From positions 31,953,186 through 32,017,185 of the forward strand of contig OZ034968.1 in assembly GCA_964030785.1 (NCBI GenBank): a DNA stretch of 64,000 nt. The letters run 5' to 3'. Shown here one piece after another: positions 1-18,659 of the stretch. The notes beneath the pieces are model-generated. The model was not told the DNA's origin, ran no database searches, and saw only the letters and a list, made by a program, of their open reading frames with translations. How positions within the stretch are numbered: position 1 is the first letter of the stretch; each line of letters begins with the position of its first letter. The position numbers were made by a program, and so were the translations under genes. Origin of the DNA: Siderastrea siderea. Taxonomy: Eukaryota > Cnidaria > Anthozoa > Scleractinia > Rhizangiidae.

Positions 1-201
1 GGCACATACAGTTTCAGTTCAGGTAGAACTTCCATGTATGTTACATAGCAGGATGGTGTGACTGTTAATGTTTGGGCACTATGTGCAACACTGTGTGTGA
101 GTAATTCCTGGCTCTTAAAACATTGACAATAGTGAGGTAAGCTAGCTGATATTCTAAATGGCTGCTGTGTCCTGTAATTTGTTTATTAATTTTATTCGTA
201 G

Positions 202-3200
202 GCATACCGAGACGAAAGTCAAAATGTGGACTTTGCAAAAGCTCAGGCGGATGCAAAGGTATCGTTTACATCTAGCTGGTAACAGCGGCAGTGATACTTT
301 GTATACCTTTATATATGAATTTTGGTCTTTGTAAAACCAGTTTATAATTAATTGTGCGGGATAAGGAGCTGTCTGTATTGCAGAGGTGTTCACTTATACA
401 ATGCAACTACGACCGTACACCCGCTTATAACTACCTTTAGTATAAATCTACTAGCGTTCTATCACTAATGCTGTTCTCCGATTGGCTACGCTACTCACTA
501 TCTATTCTGTTGTAGATGGTGAGTAGAGTGTTTTCCGCGCGCGGTGTGACCTATTTATATCATTTTTCAATAAAAACATGTAGTGTCTGCTGTTAAGTTT
601 TGAACGTCTAGTAGATTTATACTAAAACAATTAGATTATTCGCTCTCGATTTCTATGCGTGATAGTTGATTCGGCCTTCGGCCTCATGAACTATCACGCG
701 ATAGAAATCTCGAGCTCATAATCTAATTGTTAAATAGATTTCATTGAACAAGCGAGTGGTCCGTAGTAGGGATGATTGATCGAGGTTCTTTTTGCAAGTT
801 TGTGGACCAATCGTGATAGGTGAGGTAGATAAACTTGTAAACCGGGCTCGACCAATATTTCCGAATACACGCCGAACGAACTACATGTAGTTCAACAAAG
901 TTTTCATTGTAGTGGCTCTTTTGCGACTTTGAACAAAACTGTACAAACTTAAATGTACATGCCGATTTTGCAGAAGTTCTGTCATGGTAAAGTCGCACAC
1001 GTTCCACAGGCTGCCAAAACGGCCTGAGCTTAACATAAGGAGCTTAACTGAGAGTGTAGCTTCCCTGGAGTAGAGCACAGGCTGCCCATGCGGCCTGAGC
1101 TTAACATAAGGAGCTTAACTGAGAGTGTAGCTTCCCTGGAGTAGAGCACAGGCTGCCCACGCGGCCTGAGCTTAACATAAGGAGCTTAACTGAGAGTGTA
1201 GCTTCCCTGAAGTAGAGCACAGGCTGCCCACGCGGCCTGAGCTTAACATAAGGAGTTTAACTGAGAGTGTAGCTTCCCTGAAGTAGGGCACAGGCTGCCC
1301 ACGCGGCCTGAGCTTAATATAAGGAGCTTAACTGAGAGTGTAGCTTCACTGGAGTAGAGCACAGGCTGCCTACACGGCCTGAGCTTAACATAAGGAGCTT
1401 AACTGAGAGTGTAGCTTCCCTGGAGTAGAGCACAGGCTGCCCACGCGGCCTGAGCTTGACGTAAGGAGCTTAACTGAGAGTGTAGCTTCCCTGGAGTAGA
1501 GGGATGTAGCAGTACTCCCTCTCTCTCCACCCATTAACGTTTGTTGCTCTTATAGGCTTTGTACCAAGCAGGGGAAGGCAGATGGGGAACCGACGAATCA
1601 AAGTGAGTTTTATCGTTTTGTGTTGTTTTTGCTGTCATTAAATCACAGAACGTTTGTATATTCTGATCATACATCTATCACTTGTTTGACGCCTTCTTTT
1701 TAGATTCAATATCATCCTTGTCTCACGAAGTTTTCCTCAGCTAAAAGCAACTTTTGACGAGTATGCCAAGGTAGGTTTTCTTTGTTGTGTTTGTAAGCAG
1801 CAGCCTGTTGCTATACTAGACGCAGATACGAAGCCTAATGTCAGTAGAGTGAGCACAACATCACCCGGGCGATTGTTTTAATCAGACTTTAATCAGTGTG
1901 TCGCGAGTCTTCTTTTTAATACGTAATCATAACGAAAACACTACACTACTCTCAGTTAACACGAAAACTGTCCAAATGAAGTATTTTGTTTCCCTGCAGA
2001 TTAGTAAATATGATATTGAAGAGTCGATCAAGAGAGAGATGTCGGGAGACCTAAAAGATGGAATGATTTCGATAGGTAAAACATTTGAACTGGAAATGAT
2101 GAATACCATTGCGAGTGGCATATTTAAGTGTAACGTGTTGTTCGCGCTGTGATAGTGGCTGACTAATATATCTAGAATATTATCGGAGAAGGAAAAAAGT
2201 TGTATAATATCAAAATTATTAATCTGACTAATGGTTTTGATTTTTCTCAGCTGAATACTCGAAATTTTAGTACAATACCCAGCCACATTACTCAATTTTT
2301 CGCTGAATAATCTTTGTGTTTCTGTTTTCATTTCTCGTTTTCAGTTCGAATTGTCAGAAATGCACCTGCATTTTTTGCTGAGAAGCTATATAAGAGCATG
2401 AAGGTAGGGCAACAGTGTTTTTGTATAAAATAATATACGAGTCGGACTATCATCAGCTGACGTTGACTACCGTGGCCACCGATATTTAACAAATAAAGAA
2501 GGAGAAACCATGTAATATAATGCCATATAACACGACGGACATTTAAGAACATGAGAGAAATGTAGAAAGGACGAGCCGAAGGTGAGTACTTGCGACATTT
2601 TTTGCGTGTTCTCAGATGCCTGAAAGAAGGGGATCATGATAATATGATACATGGATTTGCCTTCCTTTAGTTTTCCAAATCACGCGCTCCTTCCAGTCTA
2701 CATTGTAATGTTGTAAACATGGTGGTTATATGGGTGTCTTTAATTCTCGCTCGCGCGGTCACTAAATTTGACTGTATCCCGCATCGGATACATTATTTAT
2801 TTTTATATAGACAGTTCCTAGATATTTGCAAATGCGCGCTCTGATTGGCTCCCTAGAAACAACTGGCTACACTGAGCTCATAGGCTAAAGGAATTGTGAG
2901 GAAACTGAATGCCTTTAACGGAAAAGTTCCTTTTGGTATCTTAACGTTTCTCTTGTTCGAGGGGCTGACTATATAATGAAACAAATTTTCCACTCAATCT
3001 CGACCTCGCCGTGGAATAATTGTTAACTGTGTACCGCTTTAGACTTATACCGTTCCTTCTTTTCTCTTAAGTAGCATAGTCGAGTGAAGGGTGTAAATGC
3101 CTAGACTGCAACATTGCGCCTGATTTTTAAATTGTCGGCACGGTGTGTCTACTGCAGAAATTGCCGTACAACCAGGGATGGATATGCGCTGGAATTTTAA

Positions 3201-5136
3201 AGTTAATATTGCACGCAATTCTGGTGTGTGGCCTGGCGTTAGTGGAAGTGTTCGAAAATAACGGTTGCACAGAAACTAATTAGTGTGAGGCCAGGAAAAA
3301 AGTAATAAAAAGTGGAGGCAGCTTGGCCAAGTGATTTTTTAGTTAACTTGTTTGGTGTAATAAATATTGGATTATCTGTTTCTGATTATTTAAGTGGAGG
3401 GCCTGTAAACTTGCTTGGGGTAGCTAAGTGCACCTCCACCAGAAACAACGTGTTCACATTTTCTTATGCCGAGCCGCATTTAAAATGAACTGCTCTTCTA
3501 TCAAGCTGGTCTCTTATATTTCCGTAAGATTTTTGTTTATTCAAGATTGATTTTCTTTGCACCCTATTAGGGTCTTGGAACTGACGACAGCACGCTCATT
3601 CGCATCATTGTGACCAGATCAGAGGTGGATCTGCTGGACATAAGGGACGAGTTTGCCAAGCTGTATCATTGCTCACTGGCCAAGTTTATATCGGTGAGAT
3701 AGCGTGTTATGATTTCATTGTTCCAGAAAGTTAGGTCTACGCCATGAAAAACGTGTTATGATTCGCTGTTCGAAAAGTTAGGTCTACGCCATGAAAAGAG
3801 TAAGATGGGAATGACAATGAGCGCGTTTCTTGGGACACATTCCGAGTGCTCGGTGCCTTGGGTACCGGAGATTTCTCTCGCGTACTTTCGTGGGGCACTC
3901 AGTTCGCGCGTGTTCGAGAGCGCGAGAAAAGTCTCCGGCACTCAGGGTAACTGTTCAGAAAAAGAGAAAGGAAGATACTGAAAAACTTATGTTGTTACTT
4001 TGCCAAGAGCTGAATAACATTCCAGCCGCCAAAGTTAATGTAACAATTTTTTTCAGGATTTTAGAAAGTTAATACGTGCAATATCTTTTAAATAACTTGT
4101 ATTTTATTATGTAGTAGTTTTGTATATAGCTTTGTGATTGACTATCTGTTTTATGGTAACTAGTTTTTTTGTAATGTTTAGTGGAGGGCCTCTAGTTTAT
4201 TAGCGCTACTATTACGAGCCATCCTCATTAAATAAAGATTTTACTTACTTACTTACTTACTTGCTTACTTGCTTTTTATTTCCTCCACGTAGTATGATGT
4301 CAGAATATCACCCGACGTAGTCAATCGATAAAAATCGGTACCGAGCAAAAATCGTTAAAACTGATTGATTAATATCGATTGCATTTATCAATCGGTAAAA
4401 ATCTTTGACACACTGAACACAAATATCGATTGTATTGATTAGTTTCGATTTTTATCGATTTATAACGAGCGAAGTTTTTGCCTCTGAGTTCGTTTAAAGA
4501 AGTCTTTTTTTATGCACGAATAGCTATTAACGCTAATATGGTTAAGAGAAGACACATGTTATTCAGAGGTAAAATGCTTTTGTTTTTAAAACAAATACAT
4601 CACTGGGTTTTCCACCGGCTGGATTGGTACGCACCGCCCTTTTTTCTGTTGCAGTGGTTTTGTTGTCATGGTGATCTATAAGAGTATTTGAAGGTAACCA
4701 AGGGATCATCTATGCGACTGTTAAGTTTCAGTTTTGTAAACCTAGGGATGATCTACCTGTGAGAACGATCTATGTTTTAGTGCTGTCTAATATTTAATAG
4801 ATAGTAAAGTGTGTCCATTAGTCTACTGTTATTCCAACTTTCTCGTTTTTCTTGTTCATAGAATCGCCGTTCTCGTGAAAATGCGAATTCGCTTGAACTT
4901 TTCAAAATACTTTTGTTCCGTTTGGTTCTTGTATAATAGCAGGTTTTATGAAGCGCCAATCTCGCTTTCTACGGCTTAAGCACTTGAATGATACGTACGC
5001 CGTGCGTTCTAGTGTTACTGCTAATATCGTATAAGACCACAATAAAAGATCTAAAATCTTCTTTTTTTGTTTTCAGGACGACACAAGAGGAAATTACAAG
5101 AAAATTCTTCTTCATTTGATTAGTGACCAGAATTAG
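202..5136 (+). CDS. annexin, C-terminal half (5' partial gene)
   Basis: Seven exons can be joined with intact reading frame and GT-AG borders: 202-258, 1556-1602, 1704-1770, 2000-2075, 2345-2403, 3571-3693 and 5077-5136, ending in TAG. They encode about 162 residues. The first five exons give one annexin repeat, containing [10 protein letters not shown] and ending in [11 protein letters not shown]. The next starts [20 protein letters not shown], the type II calcium-site loop (GxGTD) of the last annexin repeat, and the protein ends in the usual short hydrophobic helix ([12 protein letters not shown]). Annexins bind acidic phospholipid membranes in a calcium-dependent way, in the cytosol and at membrane faces. 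The N-terminal head and first two repeats must lie upstream of the window. Which annexin subfamily this is cannot be told from this half. An AATAAA at about 5270 could serve polyadenylation. Confidence 0.93.
436..730. repeat. foldback MITE in an annexin intron
   Basis: The segment at 436-456 (TTTAGTATAAATCTACTAG) returns inverted at 605-626. It is followed at 628-729 by a second, nearly complete palindrome with arms beginning CAATTAGATTAT and a centre CGGCCTTCGGCC. The two together look like one MITE family with a terminal hairpin. No coding capacity. The rest of the 259-1555 intron holds only this and the minisatellite. Confidence 0.75.
1010..1506. repeat. 71-bp minisatellite, 7 copies, in annexin intron
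   Basis: Seven head-to-tail copies of a 71-bp unit, each starting GCTGCC and containing GAGCTTAACATAAGGAGC and CTGGAGTAGAG. Unit starts fall at 1010, 1081, 1152, 1223, 1294, 1365 and 1436, so the period is constant. Copies differ by only a few bases. The array ends about 50 bp upstream of the next annexin exon. Confidence 0.95.
2404..3570. other. annexin intron, no gene seen
   Basis: Intron between two annexin exons. I see no conserved coding signal, only AT-rich sequence. Confidence 0.6.
3701..3796. repeat. short tandem duplication, about 48-bp unit
   Basis: The segment CGTGTTATGATT...AAAGTTAGGTCTACGCC occurs twice, at 3701 and 3750, just inside the last annexin intron. The two copies differ at a handful of positions. 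Confidence 0.7.
4235..4640. repeat. TCGATT-rich dispersed repeat with TTAC microsatellite
   Basis: A (TTAC)n run at about 4238-4272 is followed by a stretch built from ATCGATT and AATCGGTAAAAATC words (4316-4465), then a unique-looking tail with ACGAGCGAA and TTGCCTCTGAGT. The same order of words and tail recurs at 33283-33690, so this is a dispersed repeat family. It lies in the last annexin intron; no coding content. Confidence 0.7.
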
Positions 5137-5878
5137 AATTCTAGTAAACTAGAAGAAATCTTATCCAAAAACGATCTTTTAGAGTGGAAAATGGAAAAAA
5201 ATTCGATGAGCTCATAGTCACGCTAACAGTGTAAAGGAATAACCTACTTCAATCATTTTGTCATCAGTAAATAAAAAAATTAATACGTCATCCATTGTAG
5301 TTATTTTGACTGAAATAAACATTTAATTTTTCGTGTAGGTGACGTTTTCCGGCTGTTTCTTTCTTCATTTTTATATTTTACGAATGCGTTCTCTGTTTAC
5401 GGTATTCTCCTCCCTTTATTCTCTTGTGCGGCCACGGAAAATGCTGTTTGGAAAATCACTCATATACACGTACCTTATTGAAAAAACATTGTCTGGTAAA
5501 AATGATAAACCATGAATGATGTGACATAATACTTTCTGGGAAAAAAGCGCGGCAAGCTTGCTACTCCGTTCCGTTTATTGATATTCAAGGAATTCTTTTT
5601 AGTCATGGAGAGATTTTGGAGTATATCTATCAGTTTTATTTTTTCCGTGCCACTATCACGTGCACAGTGTCTGAAAATCAACGCAGGTTCTTCCGCTTCC
5701 CTGAAAACCATTGGGTGGTATAGTTCATGGATTATGCTTTTTACCCGTCAACGTTTTTTCAATTAGGTAGATCGAAGTATTTTATCATTGTTTTATTTTG
5801 TAACATGTTAATAGGGCTACGTTATGTGAATTCCTACGCTTTTCGGATGAAACTAAACGTATATTAAAACAAGCCGAC
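5137..5878. other. annexin 3' flank, no gene seen
   Basis: Probable 3' UTR and downstream flank of the annexin gene. AT-rich, with poly(A) signals near 5270 and 5313. Short ORFs here show no family signature. Confidence 0.5.
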
Positions 5879-5906
5879 CTTTAGTACCCAGGCTTTCTCT
5901 TCTCGC

Positions 5907-8900
5907 TAGGCTTGGATAAATTCTGCCGGCAGAATTTCGAGCAGAATGAGCGATTTTTGAGGCGAGCATTCTTTCGGCAGAATAAGGCATTTTCAAGCAG
6001 AATAACGGAAAATCAGTGACACTAATGATATGCAGAACATTTGTAAGAAAGATTGGAAACTAAATACAACCTGGCATACGAAGCTTGCGCCCGCGGTGCT
6101 AGCGGCAGTGAAAACCGAGTTTTCCTACGTCATCATCCCTCATCGTAAGATTGGGTGGACATTGGGTACATTGCGATATGGATTACATGATGTCACTTGC
6201 TAATTGTCCAGTTTTTCCAACTCGAGCCAGAGGGCAGGAAAGCAACGGGAGCGAGTTGCATAAAACTTAACGTACGGCGAAACTTATAACGCCAGCCGTT
6301 CACTCCAGTCAAAGTCACTATTTTAACGTCCGTCACTAGCTGTTACGTCCAGTGTTAGGTTTTTGCAATGATAGATAACTAACGAGGTGCATAGCGGCGA
6401 GCTGGTTATAATTATACGATAGCCAGCAAGTCCGAGTAGAATAATTGTTTTATTAAAACCTCGACCACTATAGCTGTTATAAAATCAAGACAGAAAAAAA
6501 AAATCAGTAAGAGATAAAAAGGGACAAGAATTGGTCACATGACTGAACGAAAAAGGCGCCAAAAGCTTGCTAAGTGTGCAGCGTTTCTCTCCAAAGCTGA
6601 ATGAATCAAAATGAAACTGCTCCGAACCAAAGTGAACGAAGTGGCACAAGTTTTGGGAAAAAATCTACTAATTTTTGGCTCTGTAAATGCGGTACGTGTT
6701 TGATTTTTCTTGAAACATTGTTATAATCATCGTTCAAAGTGGATTGAAGCTGTACGATTTCACCATATTAGCTGCGGGAGTTGAAACGGAGCAAGATTGT
6801 AATCCGTTCGCACAACGGCGTCATCATGTGCTTGTTTAATCGAACTGAAGACAGAATTTTAACTTGAACAGGTTATCTCTATGCAGCTCAGAAACAGGAT
6901 TACTGTAGTGAGGAACGTCAGAATTCACCATCTTAGTTTGTTAAAGGCAAGACACAAAACGCTGTTGTTCTCAGTTTAGGGTTGTGGACGGAATGGTAAA
7001 AACAACACTCAAACAACTGGAAAGCGATTCAACGTCTTTTAGATAGCATCCGATTTGTATCAGAACATTTGGAGCTTTTGGAGCAGAGAGCTACAACGAG
7101 TGCAGGTAAACCAGAGTCAACTTTGTGTGGTATAGCCAAAAAATGTCGCCGTTCCTTCTTTCTTGGTAGTTTGTTCGGTTCTTGCTTAGATTACTTCTTG
7201 ATTTTTGTACTGACTCGCCATGAATGTGTGACAGTTTTTATTAAATGCTTCTTTTTCATTTTACTGTGTTTTATTTTACGTCTTGTCTTGATACTTCAGA
7301 GTGGAAAGCCTTCCTGACTGATCGAACCCACCGCTCGTAATTTTTTTTATGATCGACGTGACGATGAAAGAAATTATTAACCTGAATTGTAAACACAACG
7401 CTAACTGCTTAAATTTCGATTTCTACACAGTTTCTTGTCGTATTAAGAAATTAGGCACTCCGGAACAATTTTGATTTGTGTCTCAGTGACGCCGTTGGAA
7501 TTTCTGCTTAATTTAAATTCGTTGCAAAGTGGTTTTTCTCGTCCATTTTGTTCACTAGGTTGCTTGCTCATATTTAAAGATGAAAAACAACAAGGGAAAA
7601 CATAAACGCAAAAGCACAATGCGGACCGCTGAGGAAACAGTAAAGTCGACTTATTTTCCTTCAAAAATAAGACTTCAGCGAGACATTCACCGACAATGCT
7701 TTTTGCAGCATTCTTTGGAAAGCTTATTAAGGTCAAGAAGAGTACTCGTGAAACTACAGTTGCTCTGTTAAAAAAACGAATGAACTCACTTCAGTTGCTC
7801 CCGGCAGCCGGGGATCGAGCGACTCGACAGACTTTGCAATCTAAATACCGGTACGCATTTTTCACTGATTCGCATGCCCACTGGCTGTTTAGTTCTGTCA
7901 TTCATTAAACAACTTTGCTAAAATAAACAATATCGTTCAGGCATCAGGCTGTTTACTGGGAAAGACCCGAAAAATGTTTTCTGAAGCTTCCAAGCACAAT
8001 TATGGAGGGAAAAGGGCACAACTTTTTCGCCCGCGAAGTATTACTCGGGTGTTTTAAAGAACACACCCTAAACTATTTTTCGGAAGCCCTTAGAGTCTCT
8101 TTTTGGACAAAATAGCTTTAGACCGATCGAGAACTGTTTCACCTATAGTTACTTGAATAACTGTTTCATTTCGATCTACAGACACGCTACAAAACCATGT
8201 TACACTGAACTCACTCACTGAATCGGCGATTCTAATTTATTTTAGTCTCTAATTTAGGACAGAAATGGCATTCACTTCAAGTGAGGAAGCTGAAAATATA
8301 ACATTACAGGGAGCTGATAAAATATTCCACAACTGAAAAAACATAGAGCTTTACACTAAGACTATAAACTTGACGACAGAGCGACTGACTCTTCAGTTTA
8401 TTGGATAATTAAATTAGCAATCAGTCAAAACAACCCAATGTGCGGTGACGAATACTAAACTGGATTGAGAAAACAACACCGACCCACTCTAAAATAGTCA
8501 CACTATCTAATTTTGGGATAAAATGTAAACCAGTTGCGAAATGAGAACCATAAAAAAAAATCATAAAAGACTACGCAATGAACTGCAATTTTTTAAGCTT
8601 ACATCAGATCGCTTATTTACGAAATTCCTTTCGTATGATTAAACGTAGAAAATGGGACAACTGACTTTCACAAAACTAAAACTGCATTGAGATAAGCACT
8701 TCTTTGCCTGCATTCATACATATAAATGTAAATCTAACTAGAATCACTGGTGTGACATTGCTGGTAAACGAACACAAACACGATGCTCGACTGAACAGGC
8801 GCCAACCTCGTTCCCGGGGTCCTTTCTCCTTATGACGTAGGAAAACTCAGTTTGCCCCGCGTACTGAGCTCTGATTGGTCAATTTCAATTTCAGTCGCGT

Positions 8901-9302
8901 GCACCGTATGCCAGGAAAACAAATGGAAAATACCTTGTGATTAATGTGATTATTAGCTAAAGAGCACTCATGATGATATCACCTATACTTTGAAGTCAGC
9001 GGCATTACATAAAAGTGCCCACAGCATAGTCTACAGTCTAATATTAGTGATGAAAGTAAGATGAATTACAATTTTACTATGCACATAAAAGAATATCTAA
9101 TTAATATTTAGGGTAGGCCCAGGCTCCCTTCCAAATTTGCGAAAATGTATAAGGCCCGAAGGGCCTAAAATATTTCGAGTACCGAGCAGAATTCGAGCAG
9201 AACTGGGTGTCCGAGCAGAATTTTGAGCAGAATAAGCGATTTTTACGAGCACTGCTGGCAGGCAGAATAAGCCATTTTACGAGCAGAATTTATCCAAGCC
9301 TT
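5907..9302. mobile_element. hAT-like non-autonomous DNA transposon (3.4 kb)
   Basis: The ends are inverted: TAGGCTTGGATAAATTCTGC at 5907 and its near-perfect reverse complement ending at 9302. The 8-bp target duplication CTTCTCGC flanks it at 5899-5906 and 9303-9310, as expected for hAT elements. Both subterminal regions carry several GCAGAAT words in mirrored orientation, plausibly transposase binding sites. A further inverted pair, TTTTCCTACGTCAT near 6119 and ATGACGTAGGAAAA near 8834, lies inside. I found no transposase domain (no dimerisation C-terminal block and no BED finger), only short ORFs around 7443-7908, so it looks non-autonomous. Confidence 0.85.
8280..8720. repeat. dispersed repeat segment shared with 29735 and 47870
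   Basis: The region has an ordered set of words (AAATTAGCAATCA, CCAATGTGC, ATAAAATGTAAACCAGTTG, TTTACGAAATTCCTT) that recurs in the same order at 29735-29990 and 47870-48080 with divergence. It is inside the right part of the hAT-like element. It may be internal sequence shared between related transposons. Confidence 0.6.
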
Positions 9303-9402
9303 CTTCTCGCTCACTCGACTTGGCGCGAAATTTCGTACCATTCGGTGACGTGACATTTCGCGCCAAGTCGAGTGAGCTGGAGGAGAAGGCCTGGGTACTA
9401 GA

Positions 9403-10403
9403 GTGCAAATATGCACCTTCTCTTATACTCGGAATGCATATGAAGTGATTTTCTCAAAGGGAGAATAATCCATAAAAAAGTTTTAAGCGTTGTCTCCAAA
9501 ACGAAAAGGAAAAACATGAAAAAATTGGCTCAGCTTTTTCAATGAATCCACTTCAGTCATGGCTATCCGCAGCGTAAGATACGTATACGTATAGTTTCAG
9601 AAACCCAGTTATTGCTGGGTTTCTTTTGATTCCGATACAACTTTTAGCTTTGTAAAATTGTAGTAATAAATTTGTGCCATAGCCCCTTTAAACTGATATG
9701 AGCCATTTCGGTTAACATTTTGTTCTTGTAGTGTCTCGTGACCACACAGTTCATTGTGTTCTCATTCCGATTGCAAAGTCATTTACTATGCGTCATTCGG
9801 ATGGTTTGGGAACATTTAAGCGTTTATGAGCGTCGGGTTTGAGTGTCTTTTCCGTTCTTCACAGTCAATGCGGATTCATTTTGTACCTTTTTTTACCGCA
9901 AGGTAACTTGAAGGCCGAACAGGAACAGGAACTCACTAGGACGAACGGACGACGGTCGAGAGGCCGCTGACAGCCAGATCACAGGTTTTACGGTTTTCAG
10001 TTCGACTTATACATATCCTTGAAATATCATAATTTGCTGCAATATCAGTTTTTGTTTCTCACACAGAGGGAAACATTAAATTTCTCTCAGGGTGTATCCT
10101 AAAAACCCTTGCAAACGTAAGGCCTTTCGAAAAATGTCTCAATACTTGACAAACTAACATTTGAAGGAAGCTCTGTTGATGAATTATTAACCGCTAGTAG
10201 ACAAATCAAATTCACGCTCGTTTCATGGCGTAGTTTTATTGTTTATTTTCTCAGCAAGTATGGCAGGTGCAGTATTGTACGGATAAAGTGGAAAATCTCA
10301 AAAAGAACATTCATTTTGTCGCGTAGGGTTCTTTGCTCGGTTTGCGGTCCAATTAAGAAATTTCCGTTGCTTTTGGTTTTCCCGCAAAATTCTTCCGGCT
10401 AGA
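9403..10403. promoter_or_regulatory. alpha-tubulin upstream region
   Basis: About 1 kb between the MITE and the tubulin ATG. It should contain the promoter and 5' UTR, but I cannot place a transcription start. There is no convincing TATA box at a fixed distance. A short hairpin (AAACCCAG...CTGGGTTT) lies at about 9602-9624. No coding sequence seen. Confidence 0.35.
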
Positions 10404-17198
<6,795 letters not shown>

Positions 17199-17437
17199 AT
17201 ACAAGTGTAAATGCGTCAACGAGCTTATTTCAGGCATACGAAACTTCTTTTTTACTATTCCTAACCCACTGATTATTTTTCGTGCATTCTCTTTGGACGT
17301 AACACATCACCTGTTACAAAAGCGGGCGACGGGGCATCATACCTCGTCCAACATTGTGATTGATTTTATTCGCGTGAAAAACACACACAAAAAGACGTAA
17401 ATGTCAGGTCTAACTCTTAATAGAATCACAGTCGTAA

Positions 17438-17610
17438 TAGGCCATTTCCGAGTTGTCTTGTACCTCTTTTTCAAAGTGAATCTTGGTGCATAGCCTTTCA
17501 TATGAAAATAAGTTTTCATACACATGCAGATAAAACTGATTTTCATATGAAAGGTTTTGCACGAGGCCTCGCTTTGAAAAAGAGGCACAAGACAATTTGG
17601 AAATGGCCTA
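17438..17610. repeat. foldback MITE (TAGGCCATTTCC family), copy 1
   Basis: A nearly full palindrome: the left end TAGGCCATTTCC is matched by GGAAATGGCCTA at the right end, with mirrored CTCTTTTTCAAAG, GCATAGCCTTTCATATGAAA and CATATGAAAGG segments. It lies 240 bp after the tubulin stop. A degraded relative is at about 54117-54285. Confidence 0.85.
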
Positions 17611-18175
17611 TTAAATTAAAACCGAGTGAACCAGTCAGCTTGCCTTGGTATGCGATATCCGTAATCGCGCAGTGGTTATCACTGCCTTATTTTCCTTCAC
17701 CGCGATAAAGCGCGTCGAAGAAATTAATTAGTGGGTTATAAAACAAATGTCCGCTTTATGGCTTGCTGTTAAATCGGAGGATAAGTGTCCTCATAATCAC
17801 GCAGTCGGTGAAGGATTAATGTCTCACGTCTGCGGTGCATTACTTGCTGTCTCGTTAATTTAAGGAGATTTCAGCGAGTTTCCGTTTCTTTATTTTCCCC
17901 GTAGTTATTGTCTGTCTAACTTTAGGAATGTCGTGGCAAAGTGTTACCCCAAAATGTCTCTTGATGACTTTATTTATTTTACGTAGTATATACCCTCACC
18001 TTTTCATTACGACCTTCAGCCGTCTTGTGACTTGCAACAAACAACTGGTTTTCTAATGTTGTGCTGATTAATCTTACAGCGTGAATAAGAAGTGAATATA
18101 TGAAGAATCCTACCTGTGAAAAGCGGATGAAAGATTGACTTTATGAAAGACCGTCGCAGTTGTGTGCGCAACGTA

Positions 18176-18255
18176 AGCAGTGAAAAAAAAAAATTCAGGC
18201 AAAAAACATATGTCTTGAACGGGATTTGAACCATACCCTGCGATACCGGTGCAGT
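18176..18255 (-). mobile_element. tRNA-like SINE fragment
   Basis: Read on the - strand, this has a B-box-like GGTTCAAATCC, then CCGTTCAAG and a CCTGAATTTTT tail. It is the 3' part of the same SINE type as at 18315 and 51263. Truncated at its 5' side. Confidence 0.6.
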
Positions 18256-18314
18256 TCATCTATGATAATAATAGTCACTTTCATATAATTATTCATATTT
18301 CACAGTATATCACC

Positions 18315-18440
18315 CAGTTGGCTTGATAGCTCAATCGGTAAGACCGGCCCTAATACAAACCAGTATCGCATGGTAGTGGGTTGGAATCTCATTCGACTCT
18401 GAATTTTTTTAGGCTTTCTTTTCGTAACTGTTAAGTTGAG
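18315..18440 (+). mobile_element. tRNA-like SINE copy (degenerate)
   Basis: It begins GTTGGCTTGATAGCTCAATC, with an A-box-like TAGCTCAATCGG at 18327, followed by CAGTATCGCA, a decayed B box, and a TTTTTTAGGCTTTCTTTTCG tail. The layout matches the better preserved - strand copy at 51263-51430. It sits 60 bp from an oppositely oriented fragment. Confidence 0.65.
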
Positions 18441-18659
18441 CACATAAATGCGATAGTTTTCCATGTATTTAATATTCTTACAACGTAGAACTAACTCATA
18501 AATAAAATTATAATGGAGTTAGATTACATCCATTATCAAAGTCTGATACCGTACGAATTTTCTAAAACTAGCCCAATGAAAATAAGAAACGCATGTTCGT
18601 GTTATGCTGTTTTTTTTAAAAATTATTATTAGGTTTAGCCACCCTCAGAAACCACCCTG

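Larger units (their letters stand above)
5879..9402. repeat. foldback MITE split by a hAT-like insertion
   Basis: The left remnant (5879-5906) reads TTTAGTACCCAGGC and the right remnant (9303-9402) ends GCCTGGGTACTA. The right remnant is itself a long palindrome around CGCGAAATTTCG...CGAAATGTC (reverse complement form) with TCGAGTGAG. Removing 5907-9302 plus one 8-bp duplication gives a continuous palindrome of about 126 bp. This is therefore an older MITE interrupted by the 3.4-kb element. Confidence 0.8.

Noticed and set aside
9602..9624. Hairpin AAACCCAG/CTGGGTTT followed by T-rich sequence, terminator-like
   Set aside because: A rho-independent terminator has no meaning in nuclear DNA, and it does not match a histone 3' stem-loop.
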